From Aptenodytes patagonicus (taxonomy: Eukaryota; Chordata; Aves; Sphenisciformes; Spheniscidae): 64,000 bases of DNA. Where the stretch lies: the NCBI RefSeq assembly GCF_965638725.1, contig NC_134951.1, positions 27,969,746-28,033,745 of the forward strand, given 5' to 3'. The notes under the pieces are model-generated. The model worked only from the letters and a program-made list of their open reading frames with translations, was not told the DNA's origin and ran no database searches. Below, piece after piece: positions 12,201-22,760 of this stretch (positions are counted from its first letter, which is position 1; each line of letters begins with the position of its first letter). Both the position numbers and the translations under genes were made by a program.

Positions 12201-14667
12201 CCATTCTAACAATGTGGTGGTGTCTAAACACAGGATACTCTAGCAAAAAGCATGTTGGTAGGAAGAGAAAAAAATTAGAGGGAGAGGTAATGTGGGGTTA
12301 TTTGTGTTCAGTCATGCCCTGCATGACCGTCAGAATTCCAGAGGTCCCTTTATCAGGGTGACTAACTAATTTGTCTTTCTTCAACCCATCATATTAAACC
12401 CAACCTTTTTCTTTGTGTTCTCACCCTCTTAAGCTCATTACATACACATAAAAGCCCTTGATCTTTATAAAACTTCCCTATCCTTTTCATCACCATTTAA
12501 TTCTTCTCTCTGGATATGGATAAGCTTGGAGACTGTATCCAGGATTGTACCACTCTGTCTGGATTAATTAGTCCTGTGAAGCAAATTCAGATTTGGGCTT
12601 TCAGTACCTGAGCTATCATATTTAGAGCTACAACTGCTGTCTTTACACTGCACTGCCCTCCCAGGTTGTCAGATTCCCAGCCAGCTGGACCTGCAAATTT
12701 AATTCTGATCTTCTTGATACCCCTTCTTTTTTATTTCGGTCATTTTAGTTTTCATGTCAGAATTTCTTTGAACACAGCTTTTCCTTTCTGAGCAAGCAGC
12801 CAGAATGCAGGTGAGTCCTCTTCCAAGTCTCCTAGTATGTCTTGGCAAGCTCAGCCTGCTGTGAGGTTTCTCTTACATGTCTTGGGCAGCAGGTCAACTG
12901 CAGGGCAGGTGTGTTCTGTATTGCTCCTCACAGTCCCAACTCCTTCCCTACACCGGCAGCAAGGTCTTATCCTTCCAGGGTGGCTGCGGAGGGGTTCGCT
13001 GCTGGATTTAATCTGGCCAAAAATCAAGGGCAGTGGCGGGGGGTATGCACTGGTGTTTGGGAACTGGTCTCACTCACAAGGTTGACACGAAGCCTTTGTG
13101 GCTTGCTGCTTTGACCATGTCAGACTTTCCGCAGGTCTCCCTGCTGGCTACCTGTTTTTTAACTGGGGGAAGCTTCATGGCTCAGGCTTGTCCTGCTCAG
13201 GACTGTCACTAGTGTGTTCGCACAGAGCCTAGCACAAAGGAGAACTGGCTTTCCTGGGGATTTTGGTGCCTTGCTGACCTTTCATTTAGGGGCTTATCTC
13301 ACTGACGTTCAGAACCAACATACAGGTACATCTATACTAGTCAACAATAGCTCAGGCCAGCTGGCACAGACTGGCCACATTCACTCTATTCAGCTGTCTC
13401 TGCCTGTAGAGCATGGTGGTCACATCTAAATGACATCTTGGAAATGGCCCTTGGCCTGGGAAAACTCCCAAATGATGCCTAGGAATTGCTTCGGGAAGCG
13501 CTATTTGCCCTGAACCAAAAATGTGCTGGGAACCATGCTAACAGTTCAAGAGCATAGATAATTATGTTGCATTGAATAGTAATGTTTGCTATCCCTGTTT
13601 AATGTACTGCAATAAACACAGTCACAGAAGCTATGGCTTTTAGCTTATAGGATTTGTTTGGCACTGGAAAGAACAGGTTACTCAAAACTAGTATTTCAGT
13701 ATTCTAGGTATACACCTGGAAGTTTGCACTGGTTTAAATAAACTAATTTTAAACCACAATTTTAGCTAAATTGGAGCAATTTTTTGAGGGACTAAGTCTC
13801 AGGTGTTGGGATTCTTACCTTTGATTAACTTCTCATACTGCTCTCTTGTTTCCAAAAAAACTTCTTCAAACTGGAGGAGAGAGAATAGTGTTACATTGCT
13901 GTATTTGAACATTTTTCTTCTGTAAGCGATTGCACATAACCATGCACAGAACGACCAAACCAAGCAAAAGATAATGGGCCGGATCTTCAACTGCGCTGTT
14001 TGGCCGCAGATGTCCTGAGGATCCCCCACGCATCCTCGCAGCCAGGGAGGAGCAGAACATCCTGGCCACTTCTGCCTCAGGGCACTGATTCAGAAATAAC
14101 CTAAGTGCAGGTAGAAACAGAGTACAGACATCTACAGGAGGAAGACAGGCTGCAGCCAGTGCCAAGGGAAGCACAAGGTAAACCAACTATTTCTAACCCC
14201 ATGCCAGGGCATGTAACTCAACAACACTCTTTTGTTTATACAGATTGTAACTGCAAACTAAATAAGACTGAGTTAAGGTGGTTTTGCACAGCTGGAAAAC
14301 TCAGGTTAATTAAGGGCCTTTAAATAAATCCCTATTTTGACCCATTATGATTAATTACTTCAGGGGACTGATACTAGCTCTAATAAACTCCAAGCTCCCC
14401 TGAGTTTGCATCCCAAATATTCACCACTGAACAAGGTAGTTACAAACATGCAGTGCCACTGGCCAAATGAATTTAGCCACCCTCTTGTAGCCATTTATCC
14501 TCCACATGCATGTTAAATTGTTCCTTACTGAGGCCAGTTGAAAACACCAGTCTGGAACACTGTACTGAGTGTCAACTAACCTCCACACCGGCTGCTGCCA
14601 ACAGCCATCGTACGGGCTCCATTCGCCCCCTTCCATTACAGTAGGTAAGCCTGGGCTTCCCCGACAT
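6126..14667 (-). CDS. GSTA: Glutathione S-transferase, class alpha (221 aa, 6 coding exons)
   Basis: Cytosolic alpha-class GST, a dimeric enzyme that conjugates glutathione to electrophiles and reduces lipid hydroperoxides. The joined minus-strand exons are 14581-14667, 13819-13870, 10155-10287, 9666-9807, 8499-8627 and 6126-6248. They are in phase, have GT-AG borders and encode 221 aa, the usual alpha-class size. Visible features: catalytic Tyr9 and Arg15 ([15 protein letters not shown]), the glutathione-site motifs QVP (54-56) and QTR (67-69), Asp101 and Arg131, an N-terminal thioredoxin-like domain in exons 1-3 and the helical domain after it. Exon 5 has one codon fewer than its neighbour (VLKHGQ against VLKDHGQ). 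The protein ends in IFKK. The gene is tandem to a second GST gene in the same orientation. No break is seen, so it should be functional. Its exact orthology to a numbered bird or mammal GSTA is not decidable here. Confidence 0.95.
8499..8627 (-). CDS. GSTA: First GST gene, coding exon 5
   Basis: A 129-base exon with the [14 protein letters not shown] motif. It is one codon shorter than the 132-base form in the second GST gene, at the VLK(x)HGQ junction. The frame is kept. Acceptor TCTACAG, donor GTAATT. Confidence 0.92.
9666..9807 (-). CDS. GSTA: First GST gene, coding exon 4
   Basis: A 142-base exon beginning [12 protein letters not shown] and ending RYFPVFEK. It carries Asp101 and Arg131 of the glutathione and dimer contacts. 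Acceptor CCAATAG, donor GTAAGT. Confidence 0.93.
10155..10287 (-). CDS. GSTA: First GST gene, coding exon 3
   Basis: A 133-base exon encoding the glutathione-binding loop region [19 protein letters not shown] through KDLKERA. Acceptor ATCCTAG. The donor is the weak GTACTG, which also occurs at the same place in the second GST gene. Confidence 0.93.
13819..13870 (-). CDS. GSTA: First GST gene, coding exon 2
   Basis: A 52-base exon, exactly the family size, encoding [17 protein letters not shown] and the first base of the next codon. Acceptor CTCCAG, donor GTAAGA. Confidence 0.93.
14581..14667 (-). CDS. GSTA: First GST gene, coding exon 1
   Basis: Holds the start codon (14667-14665) and 29 codons ending in LLAAAGVE, the conserved end of this exon in alpha-class GSTs. 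The donor is GTTAGT. The exon continues 5' as about 20 bases of UTR to an acceptor at 14688-14689 (TTTTTCAG). It carries Tyr9 and Arg15. Cys10 and Pro18 replace the commoner Phe and Ser. Confidence 0.93.
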
Positions 14668-14689
14668 GCTTCTGAGCTCCTGGTTCCCT

Positions 14690-16805
14690 GAAAAACATTA
14701 AGCAGAAAACAGCGTCTCATAAAACTGGTGTAAGTACCATTATTTTGAGGGGAGAGAGAACCTTTTATTCTCACTATGCCTGTTGAAGTTTAAACTTCAT
14801 CTGGTTTAAAACAGAAAATGAGAGATGGACCAGTGACACCACACAGCCTGTGCTAGGAAAGGAAAGATGTGCAGATCTGTAAAGCCTTCCCCAGTGCTAC
14901 TAGGGAGGTTTGTTATGATTATAAGCAAACACAGACATGTTTAAACAAGTGGCATGAGTTCTGAGCTACAGGGGGAACCTCGCTGCATTTTAAGACAGTT
15001 ATACAAAGCCACTGAAAATCCCACCACATCCTCAGGGAAGTCACTCACTCACCCTCAATGCCATCATCCTCATTCAAAAGATGAAAAGAAGAAAAAGAAA
15101 ACATGTTTTACTGGTAGGCTGAAATTTGTCAAGCTTTGTTTGCCAGATGTTGGAGCACATTTTGCAGCTTCAACTGCCATCCACTTCTTTCCTCAAGTAG
15201 GGGCAAATGAATTGTTAATCTTCCCTTTATTCCATGAAACAGGCTGAGCTTCCTTGGCTGTCCTATTGAATGGCTACAGCCTGTTTCCTTACTGCTTAAG
15301 GCAGCCTTGAGGTGTCCCTCAAAGCCAGATCTGGAACCTAGTTGCATTGGCTTCAGGTGCCCCCAAAAGTATCCCCCAGGGCACCGGGGACCTGCGTGTC
15401 CAGGGGACTGGCACATCGGAGGCTGTCTGAAGCTTGCTGTAACAGCACCTCTCTCTGCGCCACGAGCAATAGAGTGTGTGGCAGAGAGAGCGTGTCTGTA
15501 CTGAGCTGTTTCATACATAGGGACAACCAGCTGGTCTATTTGCGCTGACACTTGAGTATAAGTGTTTGCAAAACCAGACCTTAATTTCTCTGTGCTTCAT
15601 TGCCCTAATTACTAAAGAAATGGGACTAGCATTCCCCCTTCACAAAGATGTTAGTATCATATGCTAATGATTGGGAGAAAAAAAGCTTAAAAATGGGTAT
15701 CTTAATCATGTCCTAATGGCTCAGAAACCAGAGTAGAGTGCCTGATTTTAAAAAATAATTTTACAGATGACCCCAGTTTTCTCAGAGCTAAAAACCAAAG
15801 CTGCAACATTACATCTGTCACACTTTGCATCCACCTGACATTTCCCATTCGAATCAGGTTCAGTATGCTCTAGTGATGTGTTTTCTTCAAGTCACAGTGC
15901 CTTGTAAGTCTACTTAAAGTGCATTTGGAACATGCTTTGCCAAAACTTGGTTTTAAAGAACAGTCAGATTGAGAGTTCTCCCTTGAGCAATTCTGGTAAC
16001 AACCAAGTCATCTTACTACAATAAATAGGGATATTTTGGGATGTAATTTAGACAATATAATCCCAATACACATAAAGGAAAATATTATCACCTCCAGTTT
16101 TAAAGTGCAAATAGCTGTTGCTAATTACAATGTTTTGCCTCTAAGTGGTTTTATTAGTTTCTGCACGTTGTGCGACTATCTTTCACTATATGGCAGTGCA
16201 GCTTATCTGTGTAGTTCACAACAGCTAACTAGTGCCTCTTTCATTATCGTACTTCTCAGATACATTGCATCCATATCATTTCAACACACATTGCCCCAAC
16301 TCGTAATGTGCAGAAACTTACAGTAAACAAGTCTTTCCCTTTAACTAAAGAAGCCAAAGACTACAATACCAAGAATATGAAACTTAATCCTCTTGGAAAA
16401 TATATCTATTTTTTCCAGAACAAAAGCAGAAAAGCCTTAGGTATCATTTTATCATTTTACATGAACAAGAAATTCTATATGGCATTAAGTTACGTGAGAA
16501 GAACAATGACAAATGCAGAACAAAAACCTGTCATCAGCTTCATTTTTTTTTTTTTATTAAGAGTAACTGTCAGCTGTAGGTGGATTTTAATTGTCTTAAG
16601 CTTCTGACACAGAAAAAAAACCCTTGTTTTTTGGTAAAGTCTCCTCAATCTTTAGATCCACTGAATATACCTCCATTGACTATACGGGGACCTGACACGT
16701 AGCTCACATACGGCTACATTTCAGTGCCTTGGGTCTGGACCTGAGTCTTGCCCTGAGGGCTCAGTTTAGTTACCCATTCCTATGTGTCTACTGACACTTG
16801 AAATT
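14690..16805. other. Unassigned sequence upstream of the first GST coding exon
   Basis: No exon or repeat recognised. If the candidate first exon near 23344 is real, this is part of a long intron 1 of the first GST gene. Confidence 0.4.
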
Positions 16806-17420
16806 CCCTAAAGGTGGGCAGATACAACCCTCGACTTACTGGAGACGGGACAACATTTTTCGCCTTAAATCAGTATACCTACTCATCCAGACTCTCAATG
16901 CCTTTTTGCATTTATTTGGGGAAAGGTACAGCTAACATAGACAAGGCTGCCTCAGGACTTCACTCAGTCCTCCACTATTTTTCTAAAATTTTAGTAAAAG
17001 TTTTGTACGATGTTGTGTTTTAAAAAAAATTGATCTGTTTTTGATACAATATGTTGATGATTTATTAGTAGCCAAGGAATCTTGTACAGCTGACACCCAT
17101 TCCTTACTGTTTGCCTTAGCTGAAAAGGGCCATCGGGCCTCTCCACATAAGTTACAATTTTTATAAGAGAAGTGTAGAATATCTGGGTTACATTCTCCAA
17201 CAAGAGGAGTGGCATTTATCTAAAAACCATATTAAAACCATTCAAAATCTTCCCTGACCAGTTACTAAAAACAAACGCAAGCCTCTTTAGGAGCTGTAGG
17301 ATTCTGCCACCCCTGGATAGCTGCTTCCGAGGAAATGGCAAAACCCCTGATACCGATTATTGCTCAAGATGCTGGAGAACCCATTCAATGAACAACAGAC
17401 AAGGTAAAGACATTCAAGCT
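16806..17420 (+). pseudogene. Gammaretrovirus-like ERV pol remnant, 5' part (RT)
   Basis: Remnant of the reverse transcriptase of a class I (gammaretrovirus-like) endogenous retrovirus on the plus strand. Recognisable pieces in shifting frames are an LPQxFTQS-type motif near 16950-16975 and the catalytic box QYVDDLLVA with YVDD at 17050-17061. Several stops and frameshifts show it has long been dead. No 5' LTR, gag or protease of this element is seen to the left. The remnant is cut at 17420 by the LTR of another element and resumes after 21689, so it is the older of the two. The 5' limit is approximate. Confidence 0.8.
17416..17420 (+). repeat. Target-site duplication, left copy
   Basis: AAGCT directly before the LTR. 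The right copy at 21685-21689 is AAACT, one transition different. A 5-bp duplication is usual for ERVL-type integration. Confidence 0.65.
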
Positions 17421-17971
17421 TGTCCTGGTTTCGGCTGAGATAGAGTTAATTTTCTTCCTAGTAGCTGGTACAGTGCTGTGTTTTGGATTTAGGATGAGAA
17501 TAATGTTGATAACACACCGATGTTTCAGTTGTTGCTGAGCAGTGCTTACACTAAGCAAAGGACTTTTCAGTTTCTCATTCTGCCCTGCTAGCGAGTAGGC
17601 TGGGGGTGCACAAGAAGCTGGGAGGGGACACAGCCAGGACAGCTGACCCCAGCTGACCAAAGGGATATTCCATATCATATGATGTCATGCTGAACAAAAA
17701 ACTCGGGGGGTTGGCTGGGGAGGCGCGGCTGCTGCTCAGGAACTGGCTGGGCATCTGTCAGCGGGTGGTGGGCAATTGCATTGTGCATCACTTGTTCTGT
17801 GTATACTTTTATCATTATTATTATTTTCCCTTCCTTTTCTGTCCTATTAAATTGTCTTTACCTCAACCCACGAGTTTTACCTTTTTTCTGATTCTCTCCC
17901 GCACCCCACTGTGGGGGGAGTGAGCGAACGGCTGTGTGGTGTTTAGCTGCCTGCTGGGTTAAACCATGACA
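17421..17971 (+). mobile_element. 5' LTR of the ERVL-like element
   Basis: Starts TGTCCTGGTTT and ends AAACCATGACA, the TG...CA ends of an LTR. It holds a CRE-like TGATGTCA near 17680, an ATTAAA-type poly(A) signal near 17846 and the GTTTAGCTGCCTG tail that recurs at the far end of the element. The place where the related solo LTR at 58685-59264 has a TATA box reads AACAAAAAAC here, so this promoter is probably damaged. Confidence 0.88.
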
Positions 17972-17979
17972 GTCCTTTT

Positions 17980-17997
17980 TGGCGCCCAACGTGGTGC
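17980..17997 (+). other. Primer binding site, lysine-tRNA type
   Basis: TGGCGCCCAACGTGGTGC starts 8 bases after the LTR end. It matches the 3' end complement of tRNA-Lys(1,2), the primer of many class II retroviruses, except at one position near its end. The primer class is therefore not that of leucine-primed mammalian ERV-L elements. Confidence 0.8.
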
Positions 17998-18092
17998 TCG
18001 AAGGGTTGAGATAACGACAGATCTGACCAGAGTGTGTTAAAACAAATTTGTTATAAGCATTCATTGTATTAGGTTAATAGTCGCTGGCCGCA

Positions 18093-20095
18093 ATGTTGAT
18101 TTATTTGCTTTCAGAGTTGTTGTGCTTGTTCTCAGAGTTGTGTTATGTGACACCTTACTTGCTGTATATGTTCCCTGTTTTGCTGTTTATCACCTCTGGG
18201 GGCTGGGTCAAGGTTATCATTTTGCTGTACTTTGTAGCACTGGCTTATGATATGATAAAATTACTGGTCGTGAGACTAATCTGGTATTTATACTCAGCAT
18301 TGCTGTCATCTCCGTACTTTGGGAACCATCTCTCAGAAACTATTAATAATTACACTCTTTACCTTTTCTCCTCGGAGAGCCAATTTATGCGGAAGACAAG
18401 GGGGGACACTTTGCCCCGCTCCTTCACCTTCCCCTTCTCCTCCAGGCTAGTCACAATAGCTCTTGAGAATTTTGAATACCCTTGGGATGTTCAAACCAGC
18501 ATGTTCCTATTGCTGTGTCTCCTGAATGTGGTTCAGGTCTTGTTTAAGGTTAAACAACTATTCAAGAATACCACCCAGAGATCTGCACCGAAGCTGGATA
18601 CTTGTGAGTGGCAGGGTGTGTGGGATGGTATGGGCAAGTACCTAGGACAGTGGGCACCTCCAAAGTTTTGGAACTTCACCCCTGAGCAAGTACAAAATCC
18701 TGAAAAATTAGTAGATATTTGGAAAAAGTATGCTGTCACCCTGGCAACTCCAGAGAGACACAAATCACTGCAATGTGCTGGGGCCTGGCCCATGCCTACC
18801 GTGCCCTGTTCAACACTTATTCAGTACCCTCAAGGGGAAGAGAAGGTCTCTGGGTCTGACAACAAAATGACAGGCCCTGTGGTTACTCCAACCCTGGCGA
18901 CAGGCACTGCAGCTGAACCAGAGAACCAACCCGTGCCAGTATCAGTCACCTCTATACACAAGAAGAAATATTGGATGCGAAAGTCAGCTCGTTTAGTAAG
19001 GGAAGAAACTCATCCTAAGAAAGGGAAGGAGGAAGAAGTGGATGAAGCAGGCTACTCCGAAGCAGGGCCACCACAAGAACAGGAGGAAGAAGAGGCAGAA
19101 CTCATAAACGAGGCAGTAACGACCAGATCCTTATCCCTGAGTGAACTGCGAGATATGCAAAAAGGTTTCAGCCATCATCCAGGCGAGCACGTTGTCACCT
19201 GGCTGCTCCAATGCTGGGATAACGGGGCCAGTAGCCTGGAATTAGAGGGTAGGGAAGCCAAGCAGCTGGGATCACTTTCCAGGGAAGGGGGCATTGACAA
19301 AGCGATTGGAAAAGGGGCACAAGCCCTCAGCCTCTGGAGGCGACTCCTGCAGGTGTGAAGGAAAGGTATCCCTTCAAGGAAGATGTCATATGTCACCCAG
19401 GCAAGTGGACCACCATGGAGAAGGGTATCCAGTACCTGAGGGAATTAGCCGTGCTGGAGGTGATTTATGATGACCTCAACAACGAGCAGTTATCCAGAGA
19501 TCCAGATGAAGTCATGTGCACATGACCCATGTGGCAGAAGTTTGTACGGAGTGCACCATCGTCATGTGCCAACTCATTAGCAGTAATGACCTGGAAAGAT
19601 GGAGAGGGACAAACGGTGGATGAATTGGCTGGTCAACTCCGGCAATACAAAGAAAGTCTCTCTTCCTCCCTACAGGCCTGCATCTCGGCTGTGGAGAAAC
19701 TGTCCCAGGAGTTCCAGCAATTCAAAGAGGATATGCCCTACTCCTCATCTGTACGGACCAGTATCTCATCCATTAGGAGTAAGCGTTCCTCTGCTCAAGA
19801 GAGAGGACGTAGTGGGTACACACCATGGGGCACCCTGTGGTTTTACCTGCGTGACCATGGCGAGGACATGAGGAAGTAGGATGGAAAACCTACCTCAACC
19901 CTAGAGGCACGGGTACGTGAGTTACAAGGGAAAACAATCACAAAAGGGGGCTCTTCCAGGAAAATTGCTGCTCCAGTTTCCAGTGAACAGTTCCCCAGAC
20001 AGAGTAGAAGGGCTGATCCTACTTCAGATCTTAATAAAGGGAATTCTGATCTGCATTTACAAGAAGTGAGTAACGAATACTATGACCAGGACTAG
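18093..20095 (+). pseudogene. gag-like region of the ERVL-like element (frameshifted)
   Basis: An ATG-started frame of 421 codons (18093-19358) begins about 95 bases after the primer binding site. Its first 90 or so residues are strongly hydrophobic with several possible membrane segments. An acidic, Glu-rich stretch follows (EEEEAE, residues about 325-345), then a Gag-like segment with HPGEHVVTWLLQCWDNG. The frame is lost at about 19355. The homologous reading continues in another frame, with a TGA at 19523-19525, a TAG at 19877-19879 and a TAG at 20093-20095. The last TAG is in the same frame as the downstream protease-RT and may mark the natural gag end. No Cys-His zinc knuckle is seen. 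Capsid assembly is the family role; this copy cannot make it whole. Confidence 0.75.
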
Positions 20096-21667
20096 AGGGG
20101 CCCTGCCTCCAGCCAGGTGCAGGAAAGGGACAACCGGGTTTACTGGACTGTGTGGATTCGGTGGCCTGGCACATCAGACCCACAGGAGTATAAGGCTCTA
20201 GCAGACACCGGTGCACAGTGTGCCCTAATGCCATCAAGCTATAAAGGGGCAGAACCCACCTGTATTTCTGGGGTGACGGGGGGATCCCAACAGCTAACTG
20301 TATTGGAGGCCGAAGTGAGCCTAACTGGGAATGAGTGGCAAAAGCACCCCATTGTGACTGGCCCAGATGCTCCGTGCATCCTTGGCATAGACTACCTCAG
20401 GAGAGGGTATTTCAAGGACCCAAAAGGGTACCGGTGGGCTTTTGGTATAGCTGCCTTGGAGACGGAGGAAATTAAACAGCTGTCCACCTTGCCTGGTCTC
20501 TTGGAAGACCCTTCTGTTGTGGGGTTGCTGAGGGTCAAAGACCAACAGGTGCCGATTGCCACCACAATGGTGCACCGGCGGCAATATCGCACCAACCGAG
20601 ACTCCCTGATTCCAATCCATAAGCTGATTCGTCGACTGGAGAGCCAAGGGGGGATCAGCAAGACCCGCTCACCCTTTAACAGTCCCATATGGCCAGTGCG
20701 GAAGTCTAATGGAGAGTGGAGACTAACAGTAGACTATCGTGGCCTGAATGAAGTCACGCCACCGCTGAGTGCTGCCGTGCCGGACATGCTAGAACTTCAA
20801 TACGAACTGGAGTCAAAGGCAGCCAAGTGGTATGTCACAACTGATATCGCTAATGCGTTTTTCTCAATCCCTTTGGCAGCGGAGTGCAGGCCACAGTTTG
20901 CTTTCACTTGGAGGGGTGTCCAGTACACCTGGAACCGACTGCCCCAGGGGTGGAAACACAGCCCCACCATTTGCCATGGACTGATCCAGACTGCACTGGA
21001 ACAGGGTGAGGCTCCGGAACACCTGCGATACATTGATGATATCATCGTGTGGGGCAACACAGCAGGAGAAGTTTTTGAGAAAGGGAAGGAAATAGTCCAA
21101 ATCCTTCTGAAAGCCGGTTTTGCCATAAAACAAAGTAAGGTCAAGGGACCTGCACAGGAGATCCAGTTTTTAGGAATAAAATGGCAAGATGGACGTCGTC
21201 AGATCCCAATGGATGTGATCAACAAAATAACAGCCACATCTCCACCAACTAGCAAAAAGGAAACACAAGCTTTCTTAGGCGTCGTGGGTTTTTGGAGAAT
21301 GCATATTCCAAATTACAGTCTGATTGTAAACCCTCTCTACCAAGTGACCTGGAAGAAGAACGATTTCAGATGGGGCCCTGAGCAACAACAAGTCTTTGAA
21401 CAAATTAAACGGGAGATAGTTCATGCAGTAGCCCTGGGGCCAGTCCGGGCAGGGCAAGATGTAAAAACTGTGCTCTACGCCGCAGCTGGGGAGAACGGCC
21501 CTACCTGGAGCCTCTGGCAGAAAGCACCAGGGGAGACTCGAGGTCGACCTTTAGGGTTTTGGAGTTGGGGATACAGAGGATCTGAGGCCCACTATACTCC
21601 AACTGAAAAAGAGATATTAGCAGCAGATGAAGGGGTTCGAGCTGCCATGTGGTGTTTAGCTGCCTGA
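20096..21667 (+). pseudogene. Protease-RT (pro-pol) fragment of the ERVL-like element
   Basis: A single open frame of about 520 codons directly after the TAG that ends gag. The aspartic protease has its catalytic DTG at 20204-20212 (LADTGAQC). A reverse transcriptase follows, with LTVDYRGLNE, LPQGWKHSPT and the catalytic YIDD at 21029-21040. The start of an RNase H-like domain (HYTPTEKEILAA) comes next. At about 21648 the frame runs into LTR tail sequence and stops at 21665-21667, so most of RNase H and all of integrase are missing. No stop or frameshift lies inside the remaining 1.5 kb, which points to a fairly recent insertion. No start codon is needed if it is made by readthrough from gag. 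Confidence 0.85.
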
Positions 21668-21684
21668 CTGGTTAAACCACGACA
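21648..21684 (+). mobile_element. 37-bp remnant of the 3' LTR
   Basis: TGTGGTGTTTAGCTGCCTG and the following bases match the last 37 bp of the 5' LTR (17935-17971) at 33 of 37 positions and end in the LTR terminus GACA. The rest of the 3' LTR is absent, so a deletion fused pol to the LTR end. Confidence 0.8.
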
Positions 21685-21689
21685 AAACT
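21685..21689 (+). repeat. Target-site duplication, right copy
   Basis: AAACT, matching AAGCT at 17416-17420 except for one G-to-A change. Confidence 0.6.
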
Positions 21690-22760
21690 TTTGAAGCAAG
21701 CTGCATCTGCCCTGGGACTGCCAGACTATGGTAAACCATTTACCTTATTTGTACAAGAAGGGCAAGGAACAGCCTCGCTATGATAGCGTATCTAACACGC
21801 TGAACCCTGCTACTGTACTCCCTTCACCTGGGGAAGAAACTCCACATCACGACTGTGTAGTAGCCACCCATGAAGCCGAAAAGACTCAAGAAGAATTAAC
21901 AGACATGCCGTTTCTAAATCCCAATCTGGAACTATTTGTTGGCACGTCCTCATTATCTGAGCAGCAACTAGGTTACAGGTTATTCAGTAACTACTGTGAA
22001 TGAAGTAGTGGAGGCTTCACCACTCAGTTGGAAGCTGAGCGCACAAGCAGCCGAATTAATTGCATTAACAAAGGTCTATCAGCTGGCCAAAGAAAAGACT
22101 GTAAATATTTATGAAATATATATGACTGAAATATTTATGCTCATTCTCAATATGCATTTGGAGTACGCCACAGTTCTGGGCAGTTACGGAAGCTGCGTGG
22201 GTTTATAACTTCTAGTGGAAGTAAAATATCAAATGCTCCACAAATTACTGAACTGTTAAAAGCTATACAATTGCCAGAGAACCTTACTATGATTCATCAG
22301 CCAGCCCATACCAGCGGAAGGACAAAAGAAGAGGTAAGAAATCATCTAACAGGTACTGGCGCTAAAGCCACAGCACGACAGCTGTACGAAACCACTGGGC
22401 TTACAAGCAGTCCAGCGGTCTGACCTGATGTTGCTCACTCCTGAAAAGATATGTTTGACTGTTCCTGCTGAAGAAATTGACTCTTGCAAAAGGTACAAGT
22501 GACCAAAGACTCCCAGGAAATATGGAGAGCAGATATGGAAAACCTTCCTATTTTACCTAAGCGATACCTGATTCCCATAGAAAAAATGCATCACAATCCA
22601 GGGCATTTTGGGACTGCTGCACTAGCCCAGACACTGCTGAAGAATTGGTTCACACCAGGAGTTTACACTGGAGCCAAATAAGTAACCGTGTCTTGCATGC
22701 ATTACCTTTAGCCTTAATTAATATTTAGCAAAGACCTCAATACAAAATTTGTCTATATAC
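21690..22760 (+). pseudogene. Gammaretrovirus-like ERV pol remnant, 3' part (RT end, RNase H, integrase start)
   Basis: Continuation of the older pol after the nested insertion. First comes the RT connection with ALGLPDYGKPFTLF. RNase H pieces follow (SAQAAELIALTKVYQLA near 22040-22090; ITELLKAIQLPE near 22240-22280). The integrase zinc-binding start is at about 22580-22680 (MHHNPGHFGTAALAQTL). Stops and frame changes occur throughout. Counting out the insertion plus one copy of the duplication leaves the frame across 17420/21690 undisturbed, which supports the nesting order. The integrase core, env and 3' LTR are not recognised. The 3' limit is approximate. Confidence 0.8.

Larger units (their letters stand above)
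17421..21684 (+). mobile_element. ERVL-like endogenous retrovirus, internally deleted, nested in older ERV
   Basis: An LTR retrotransposon in this order: 551-bp 5' LTR, lysine-type primer binding site, gag-like region with frameshift and stops, then protease and reverse transcriptase/early RNase H in one open frame, ending directly in the last 37 bp of an LTR. Integrase, env (if any) and most of the 3' LTR are missing. RT motifs such as LPQGWKHSPTICH and YIDDIIVWG place it nearer to class III (ERVL/spuma-related) than to the gammaretroviral remnant around it. This is assigned by motif and not by alignment. The flanks carry a 5-bp duplication with one mismatch. It cannot move by itself. Confidence 0.85.
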
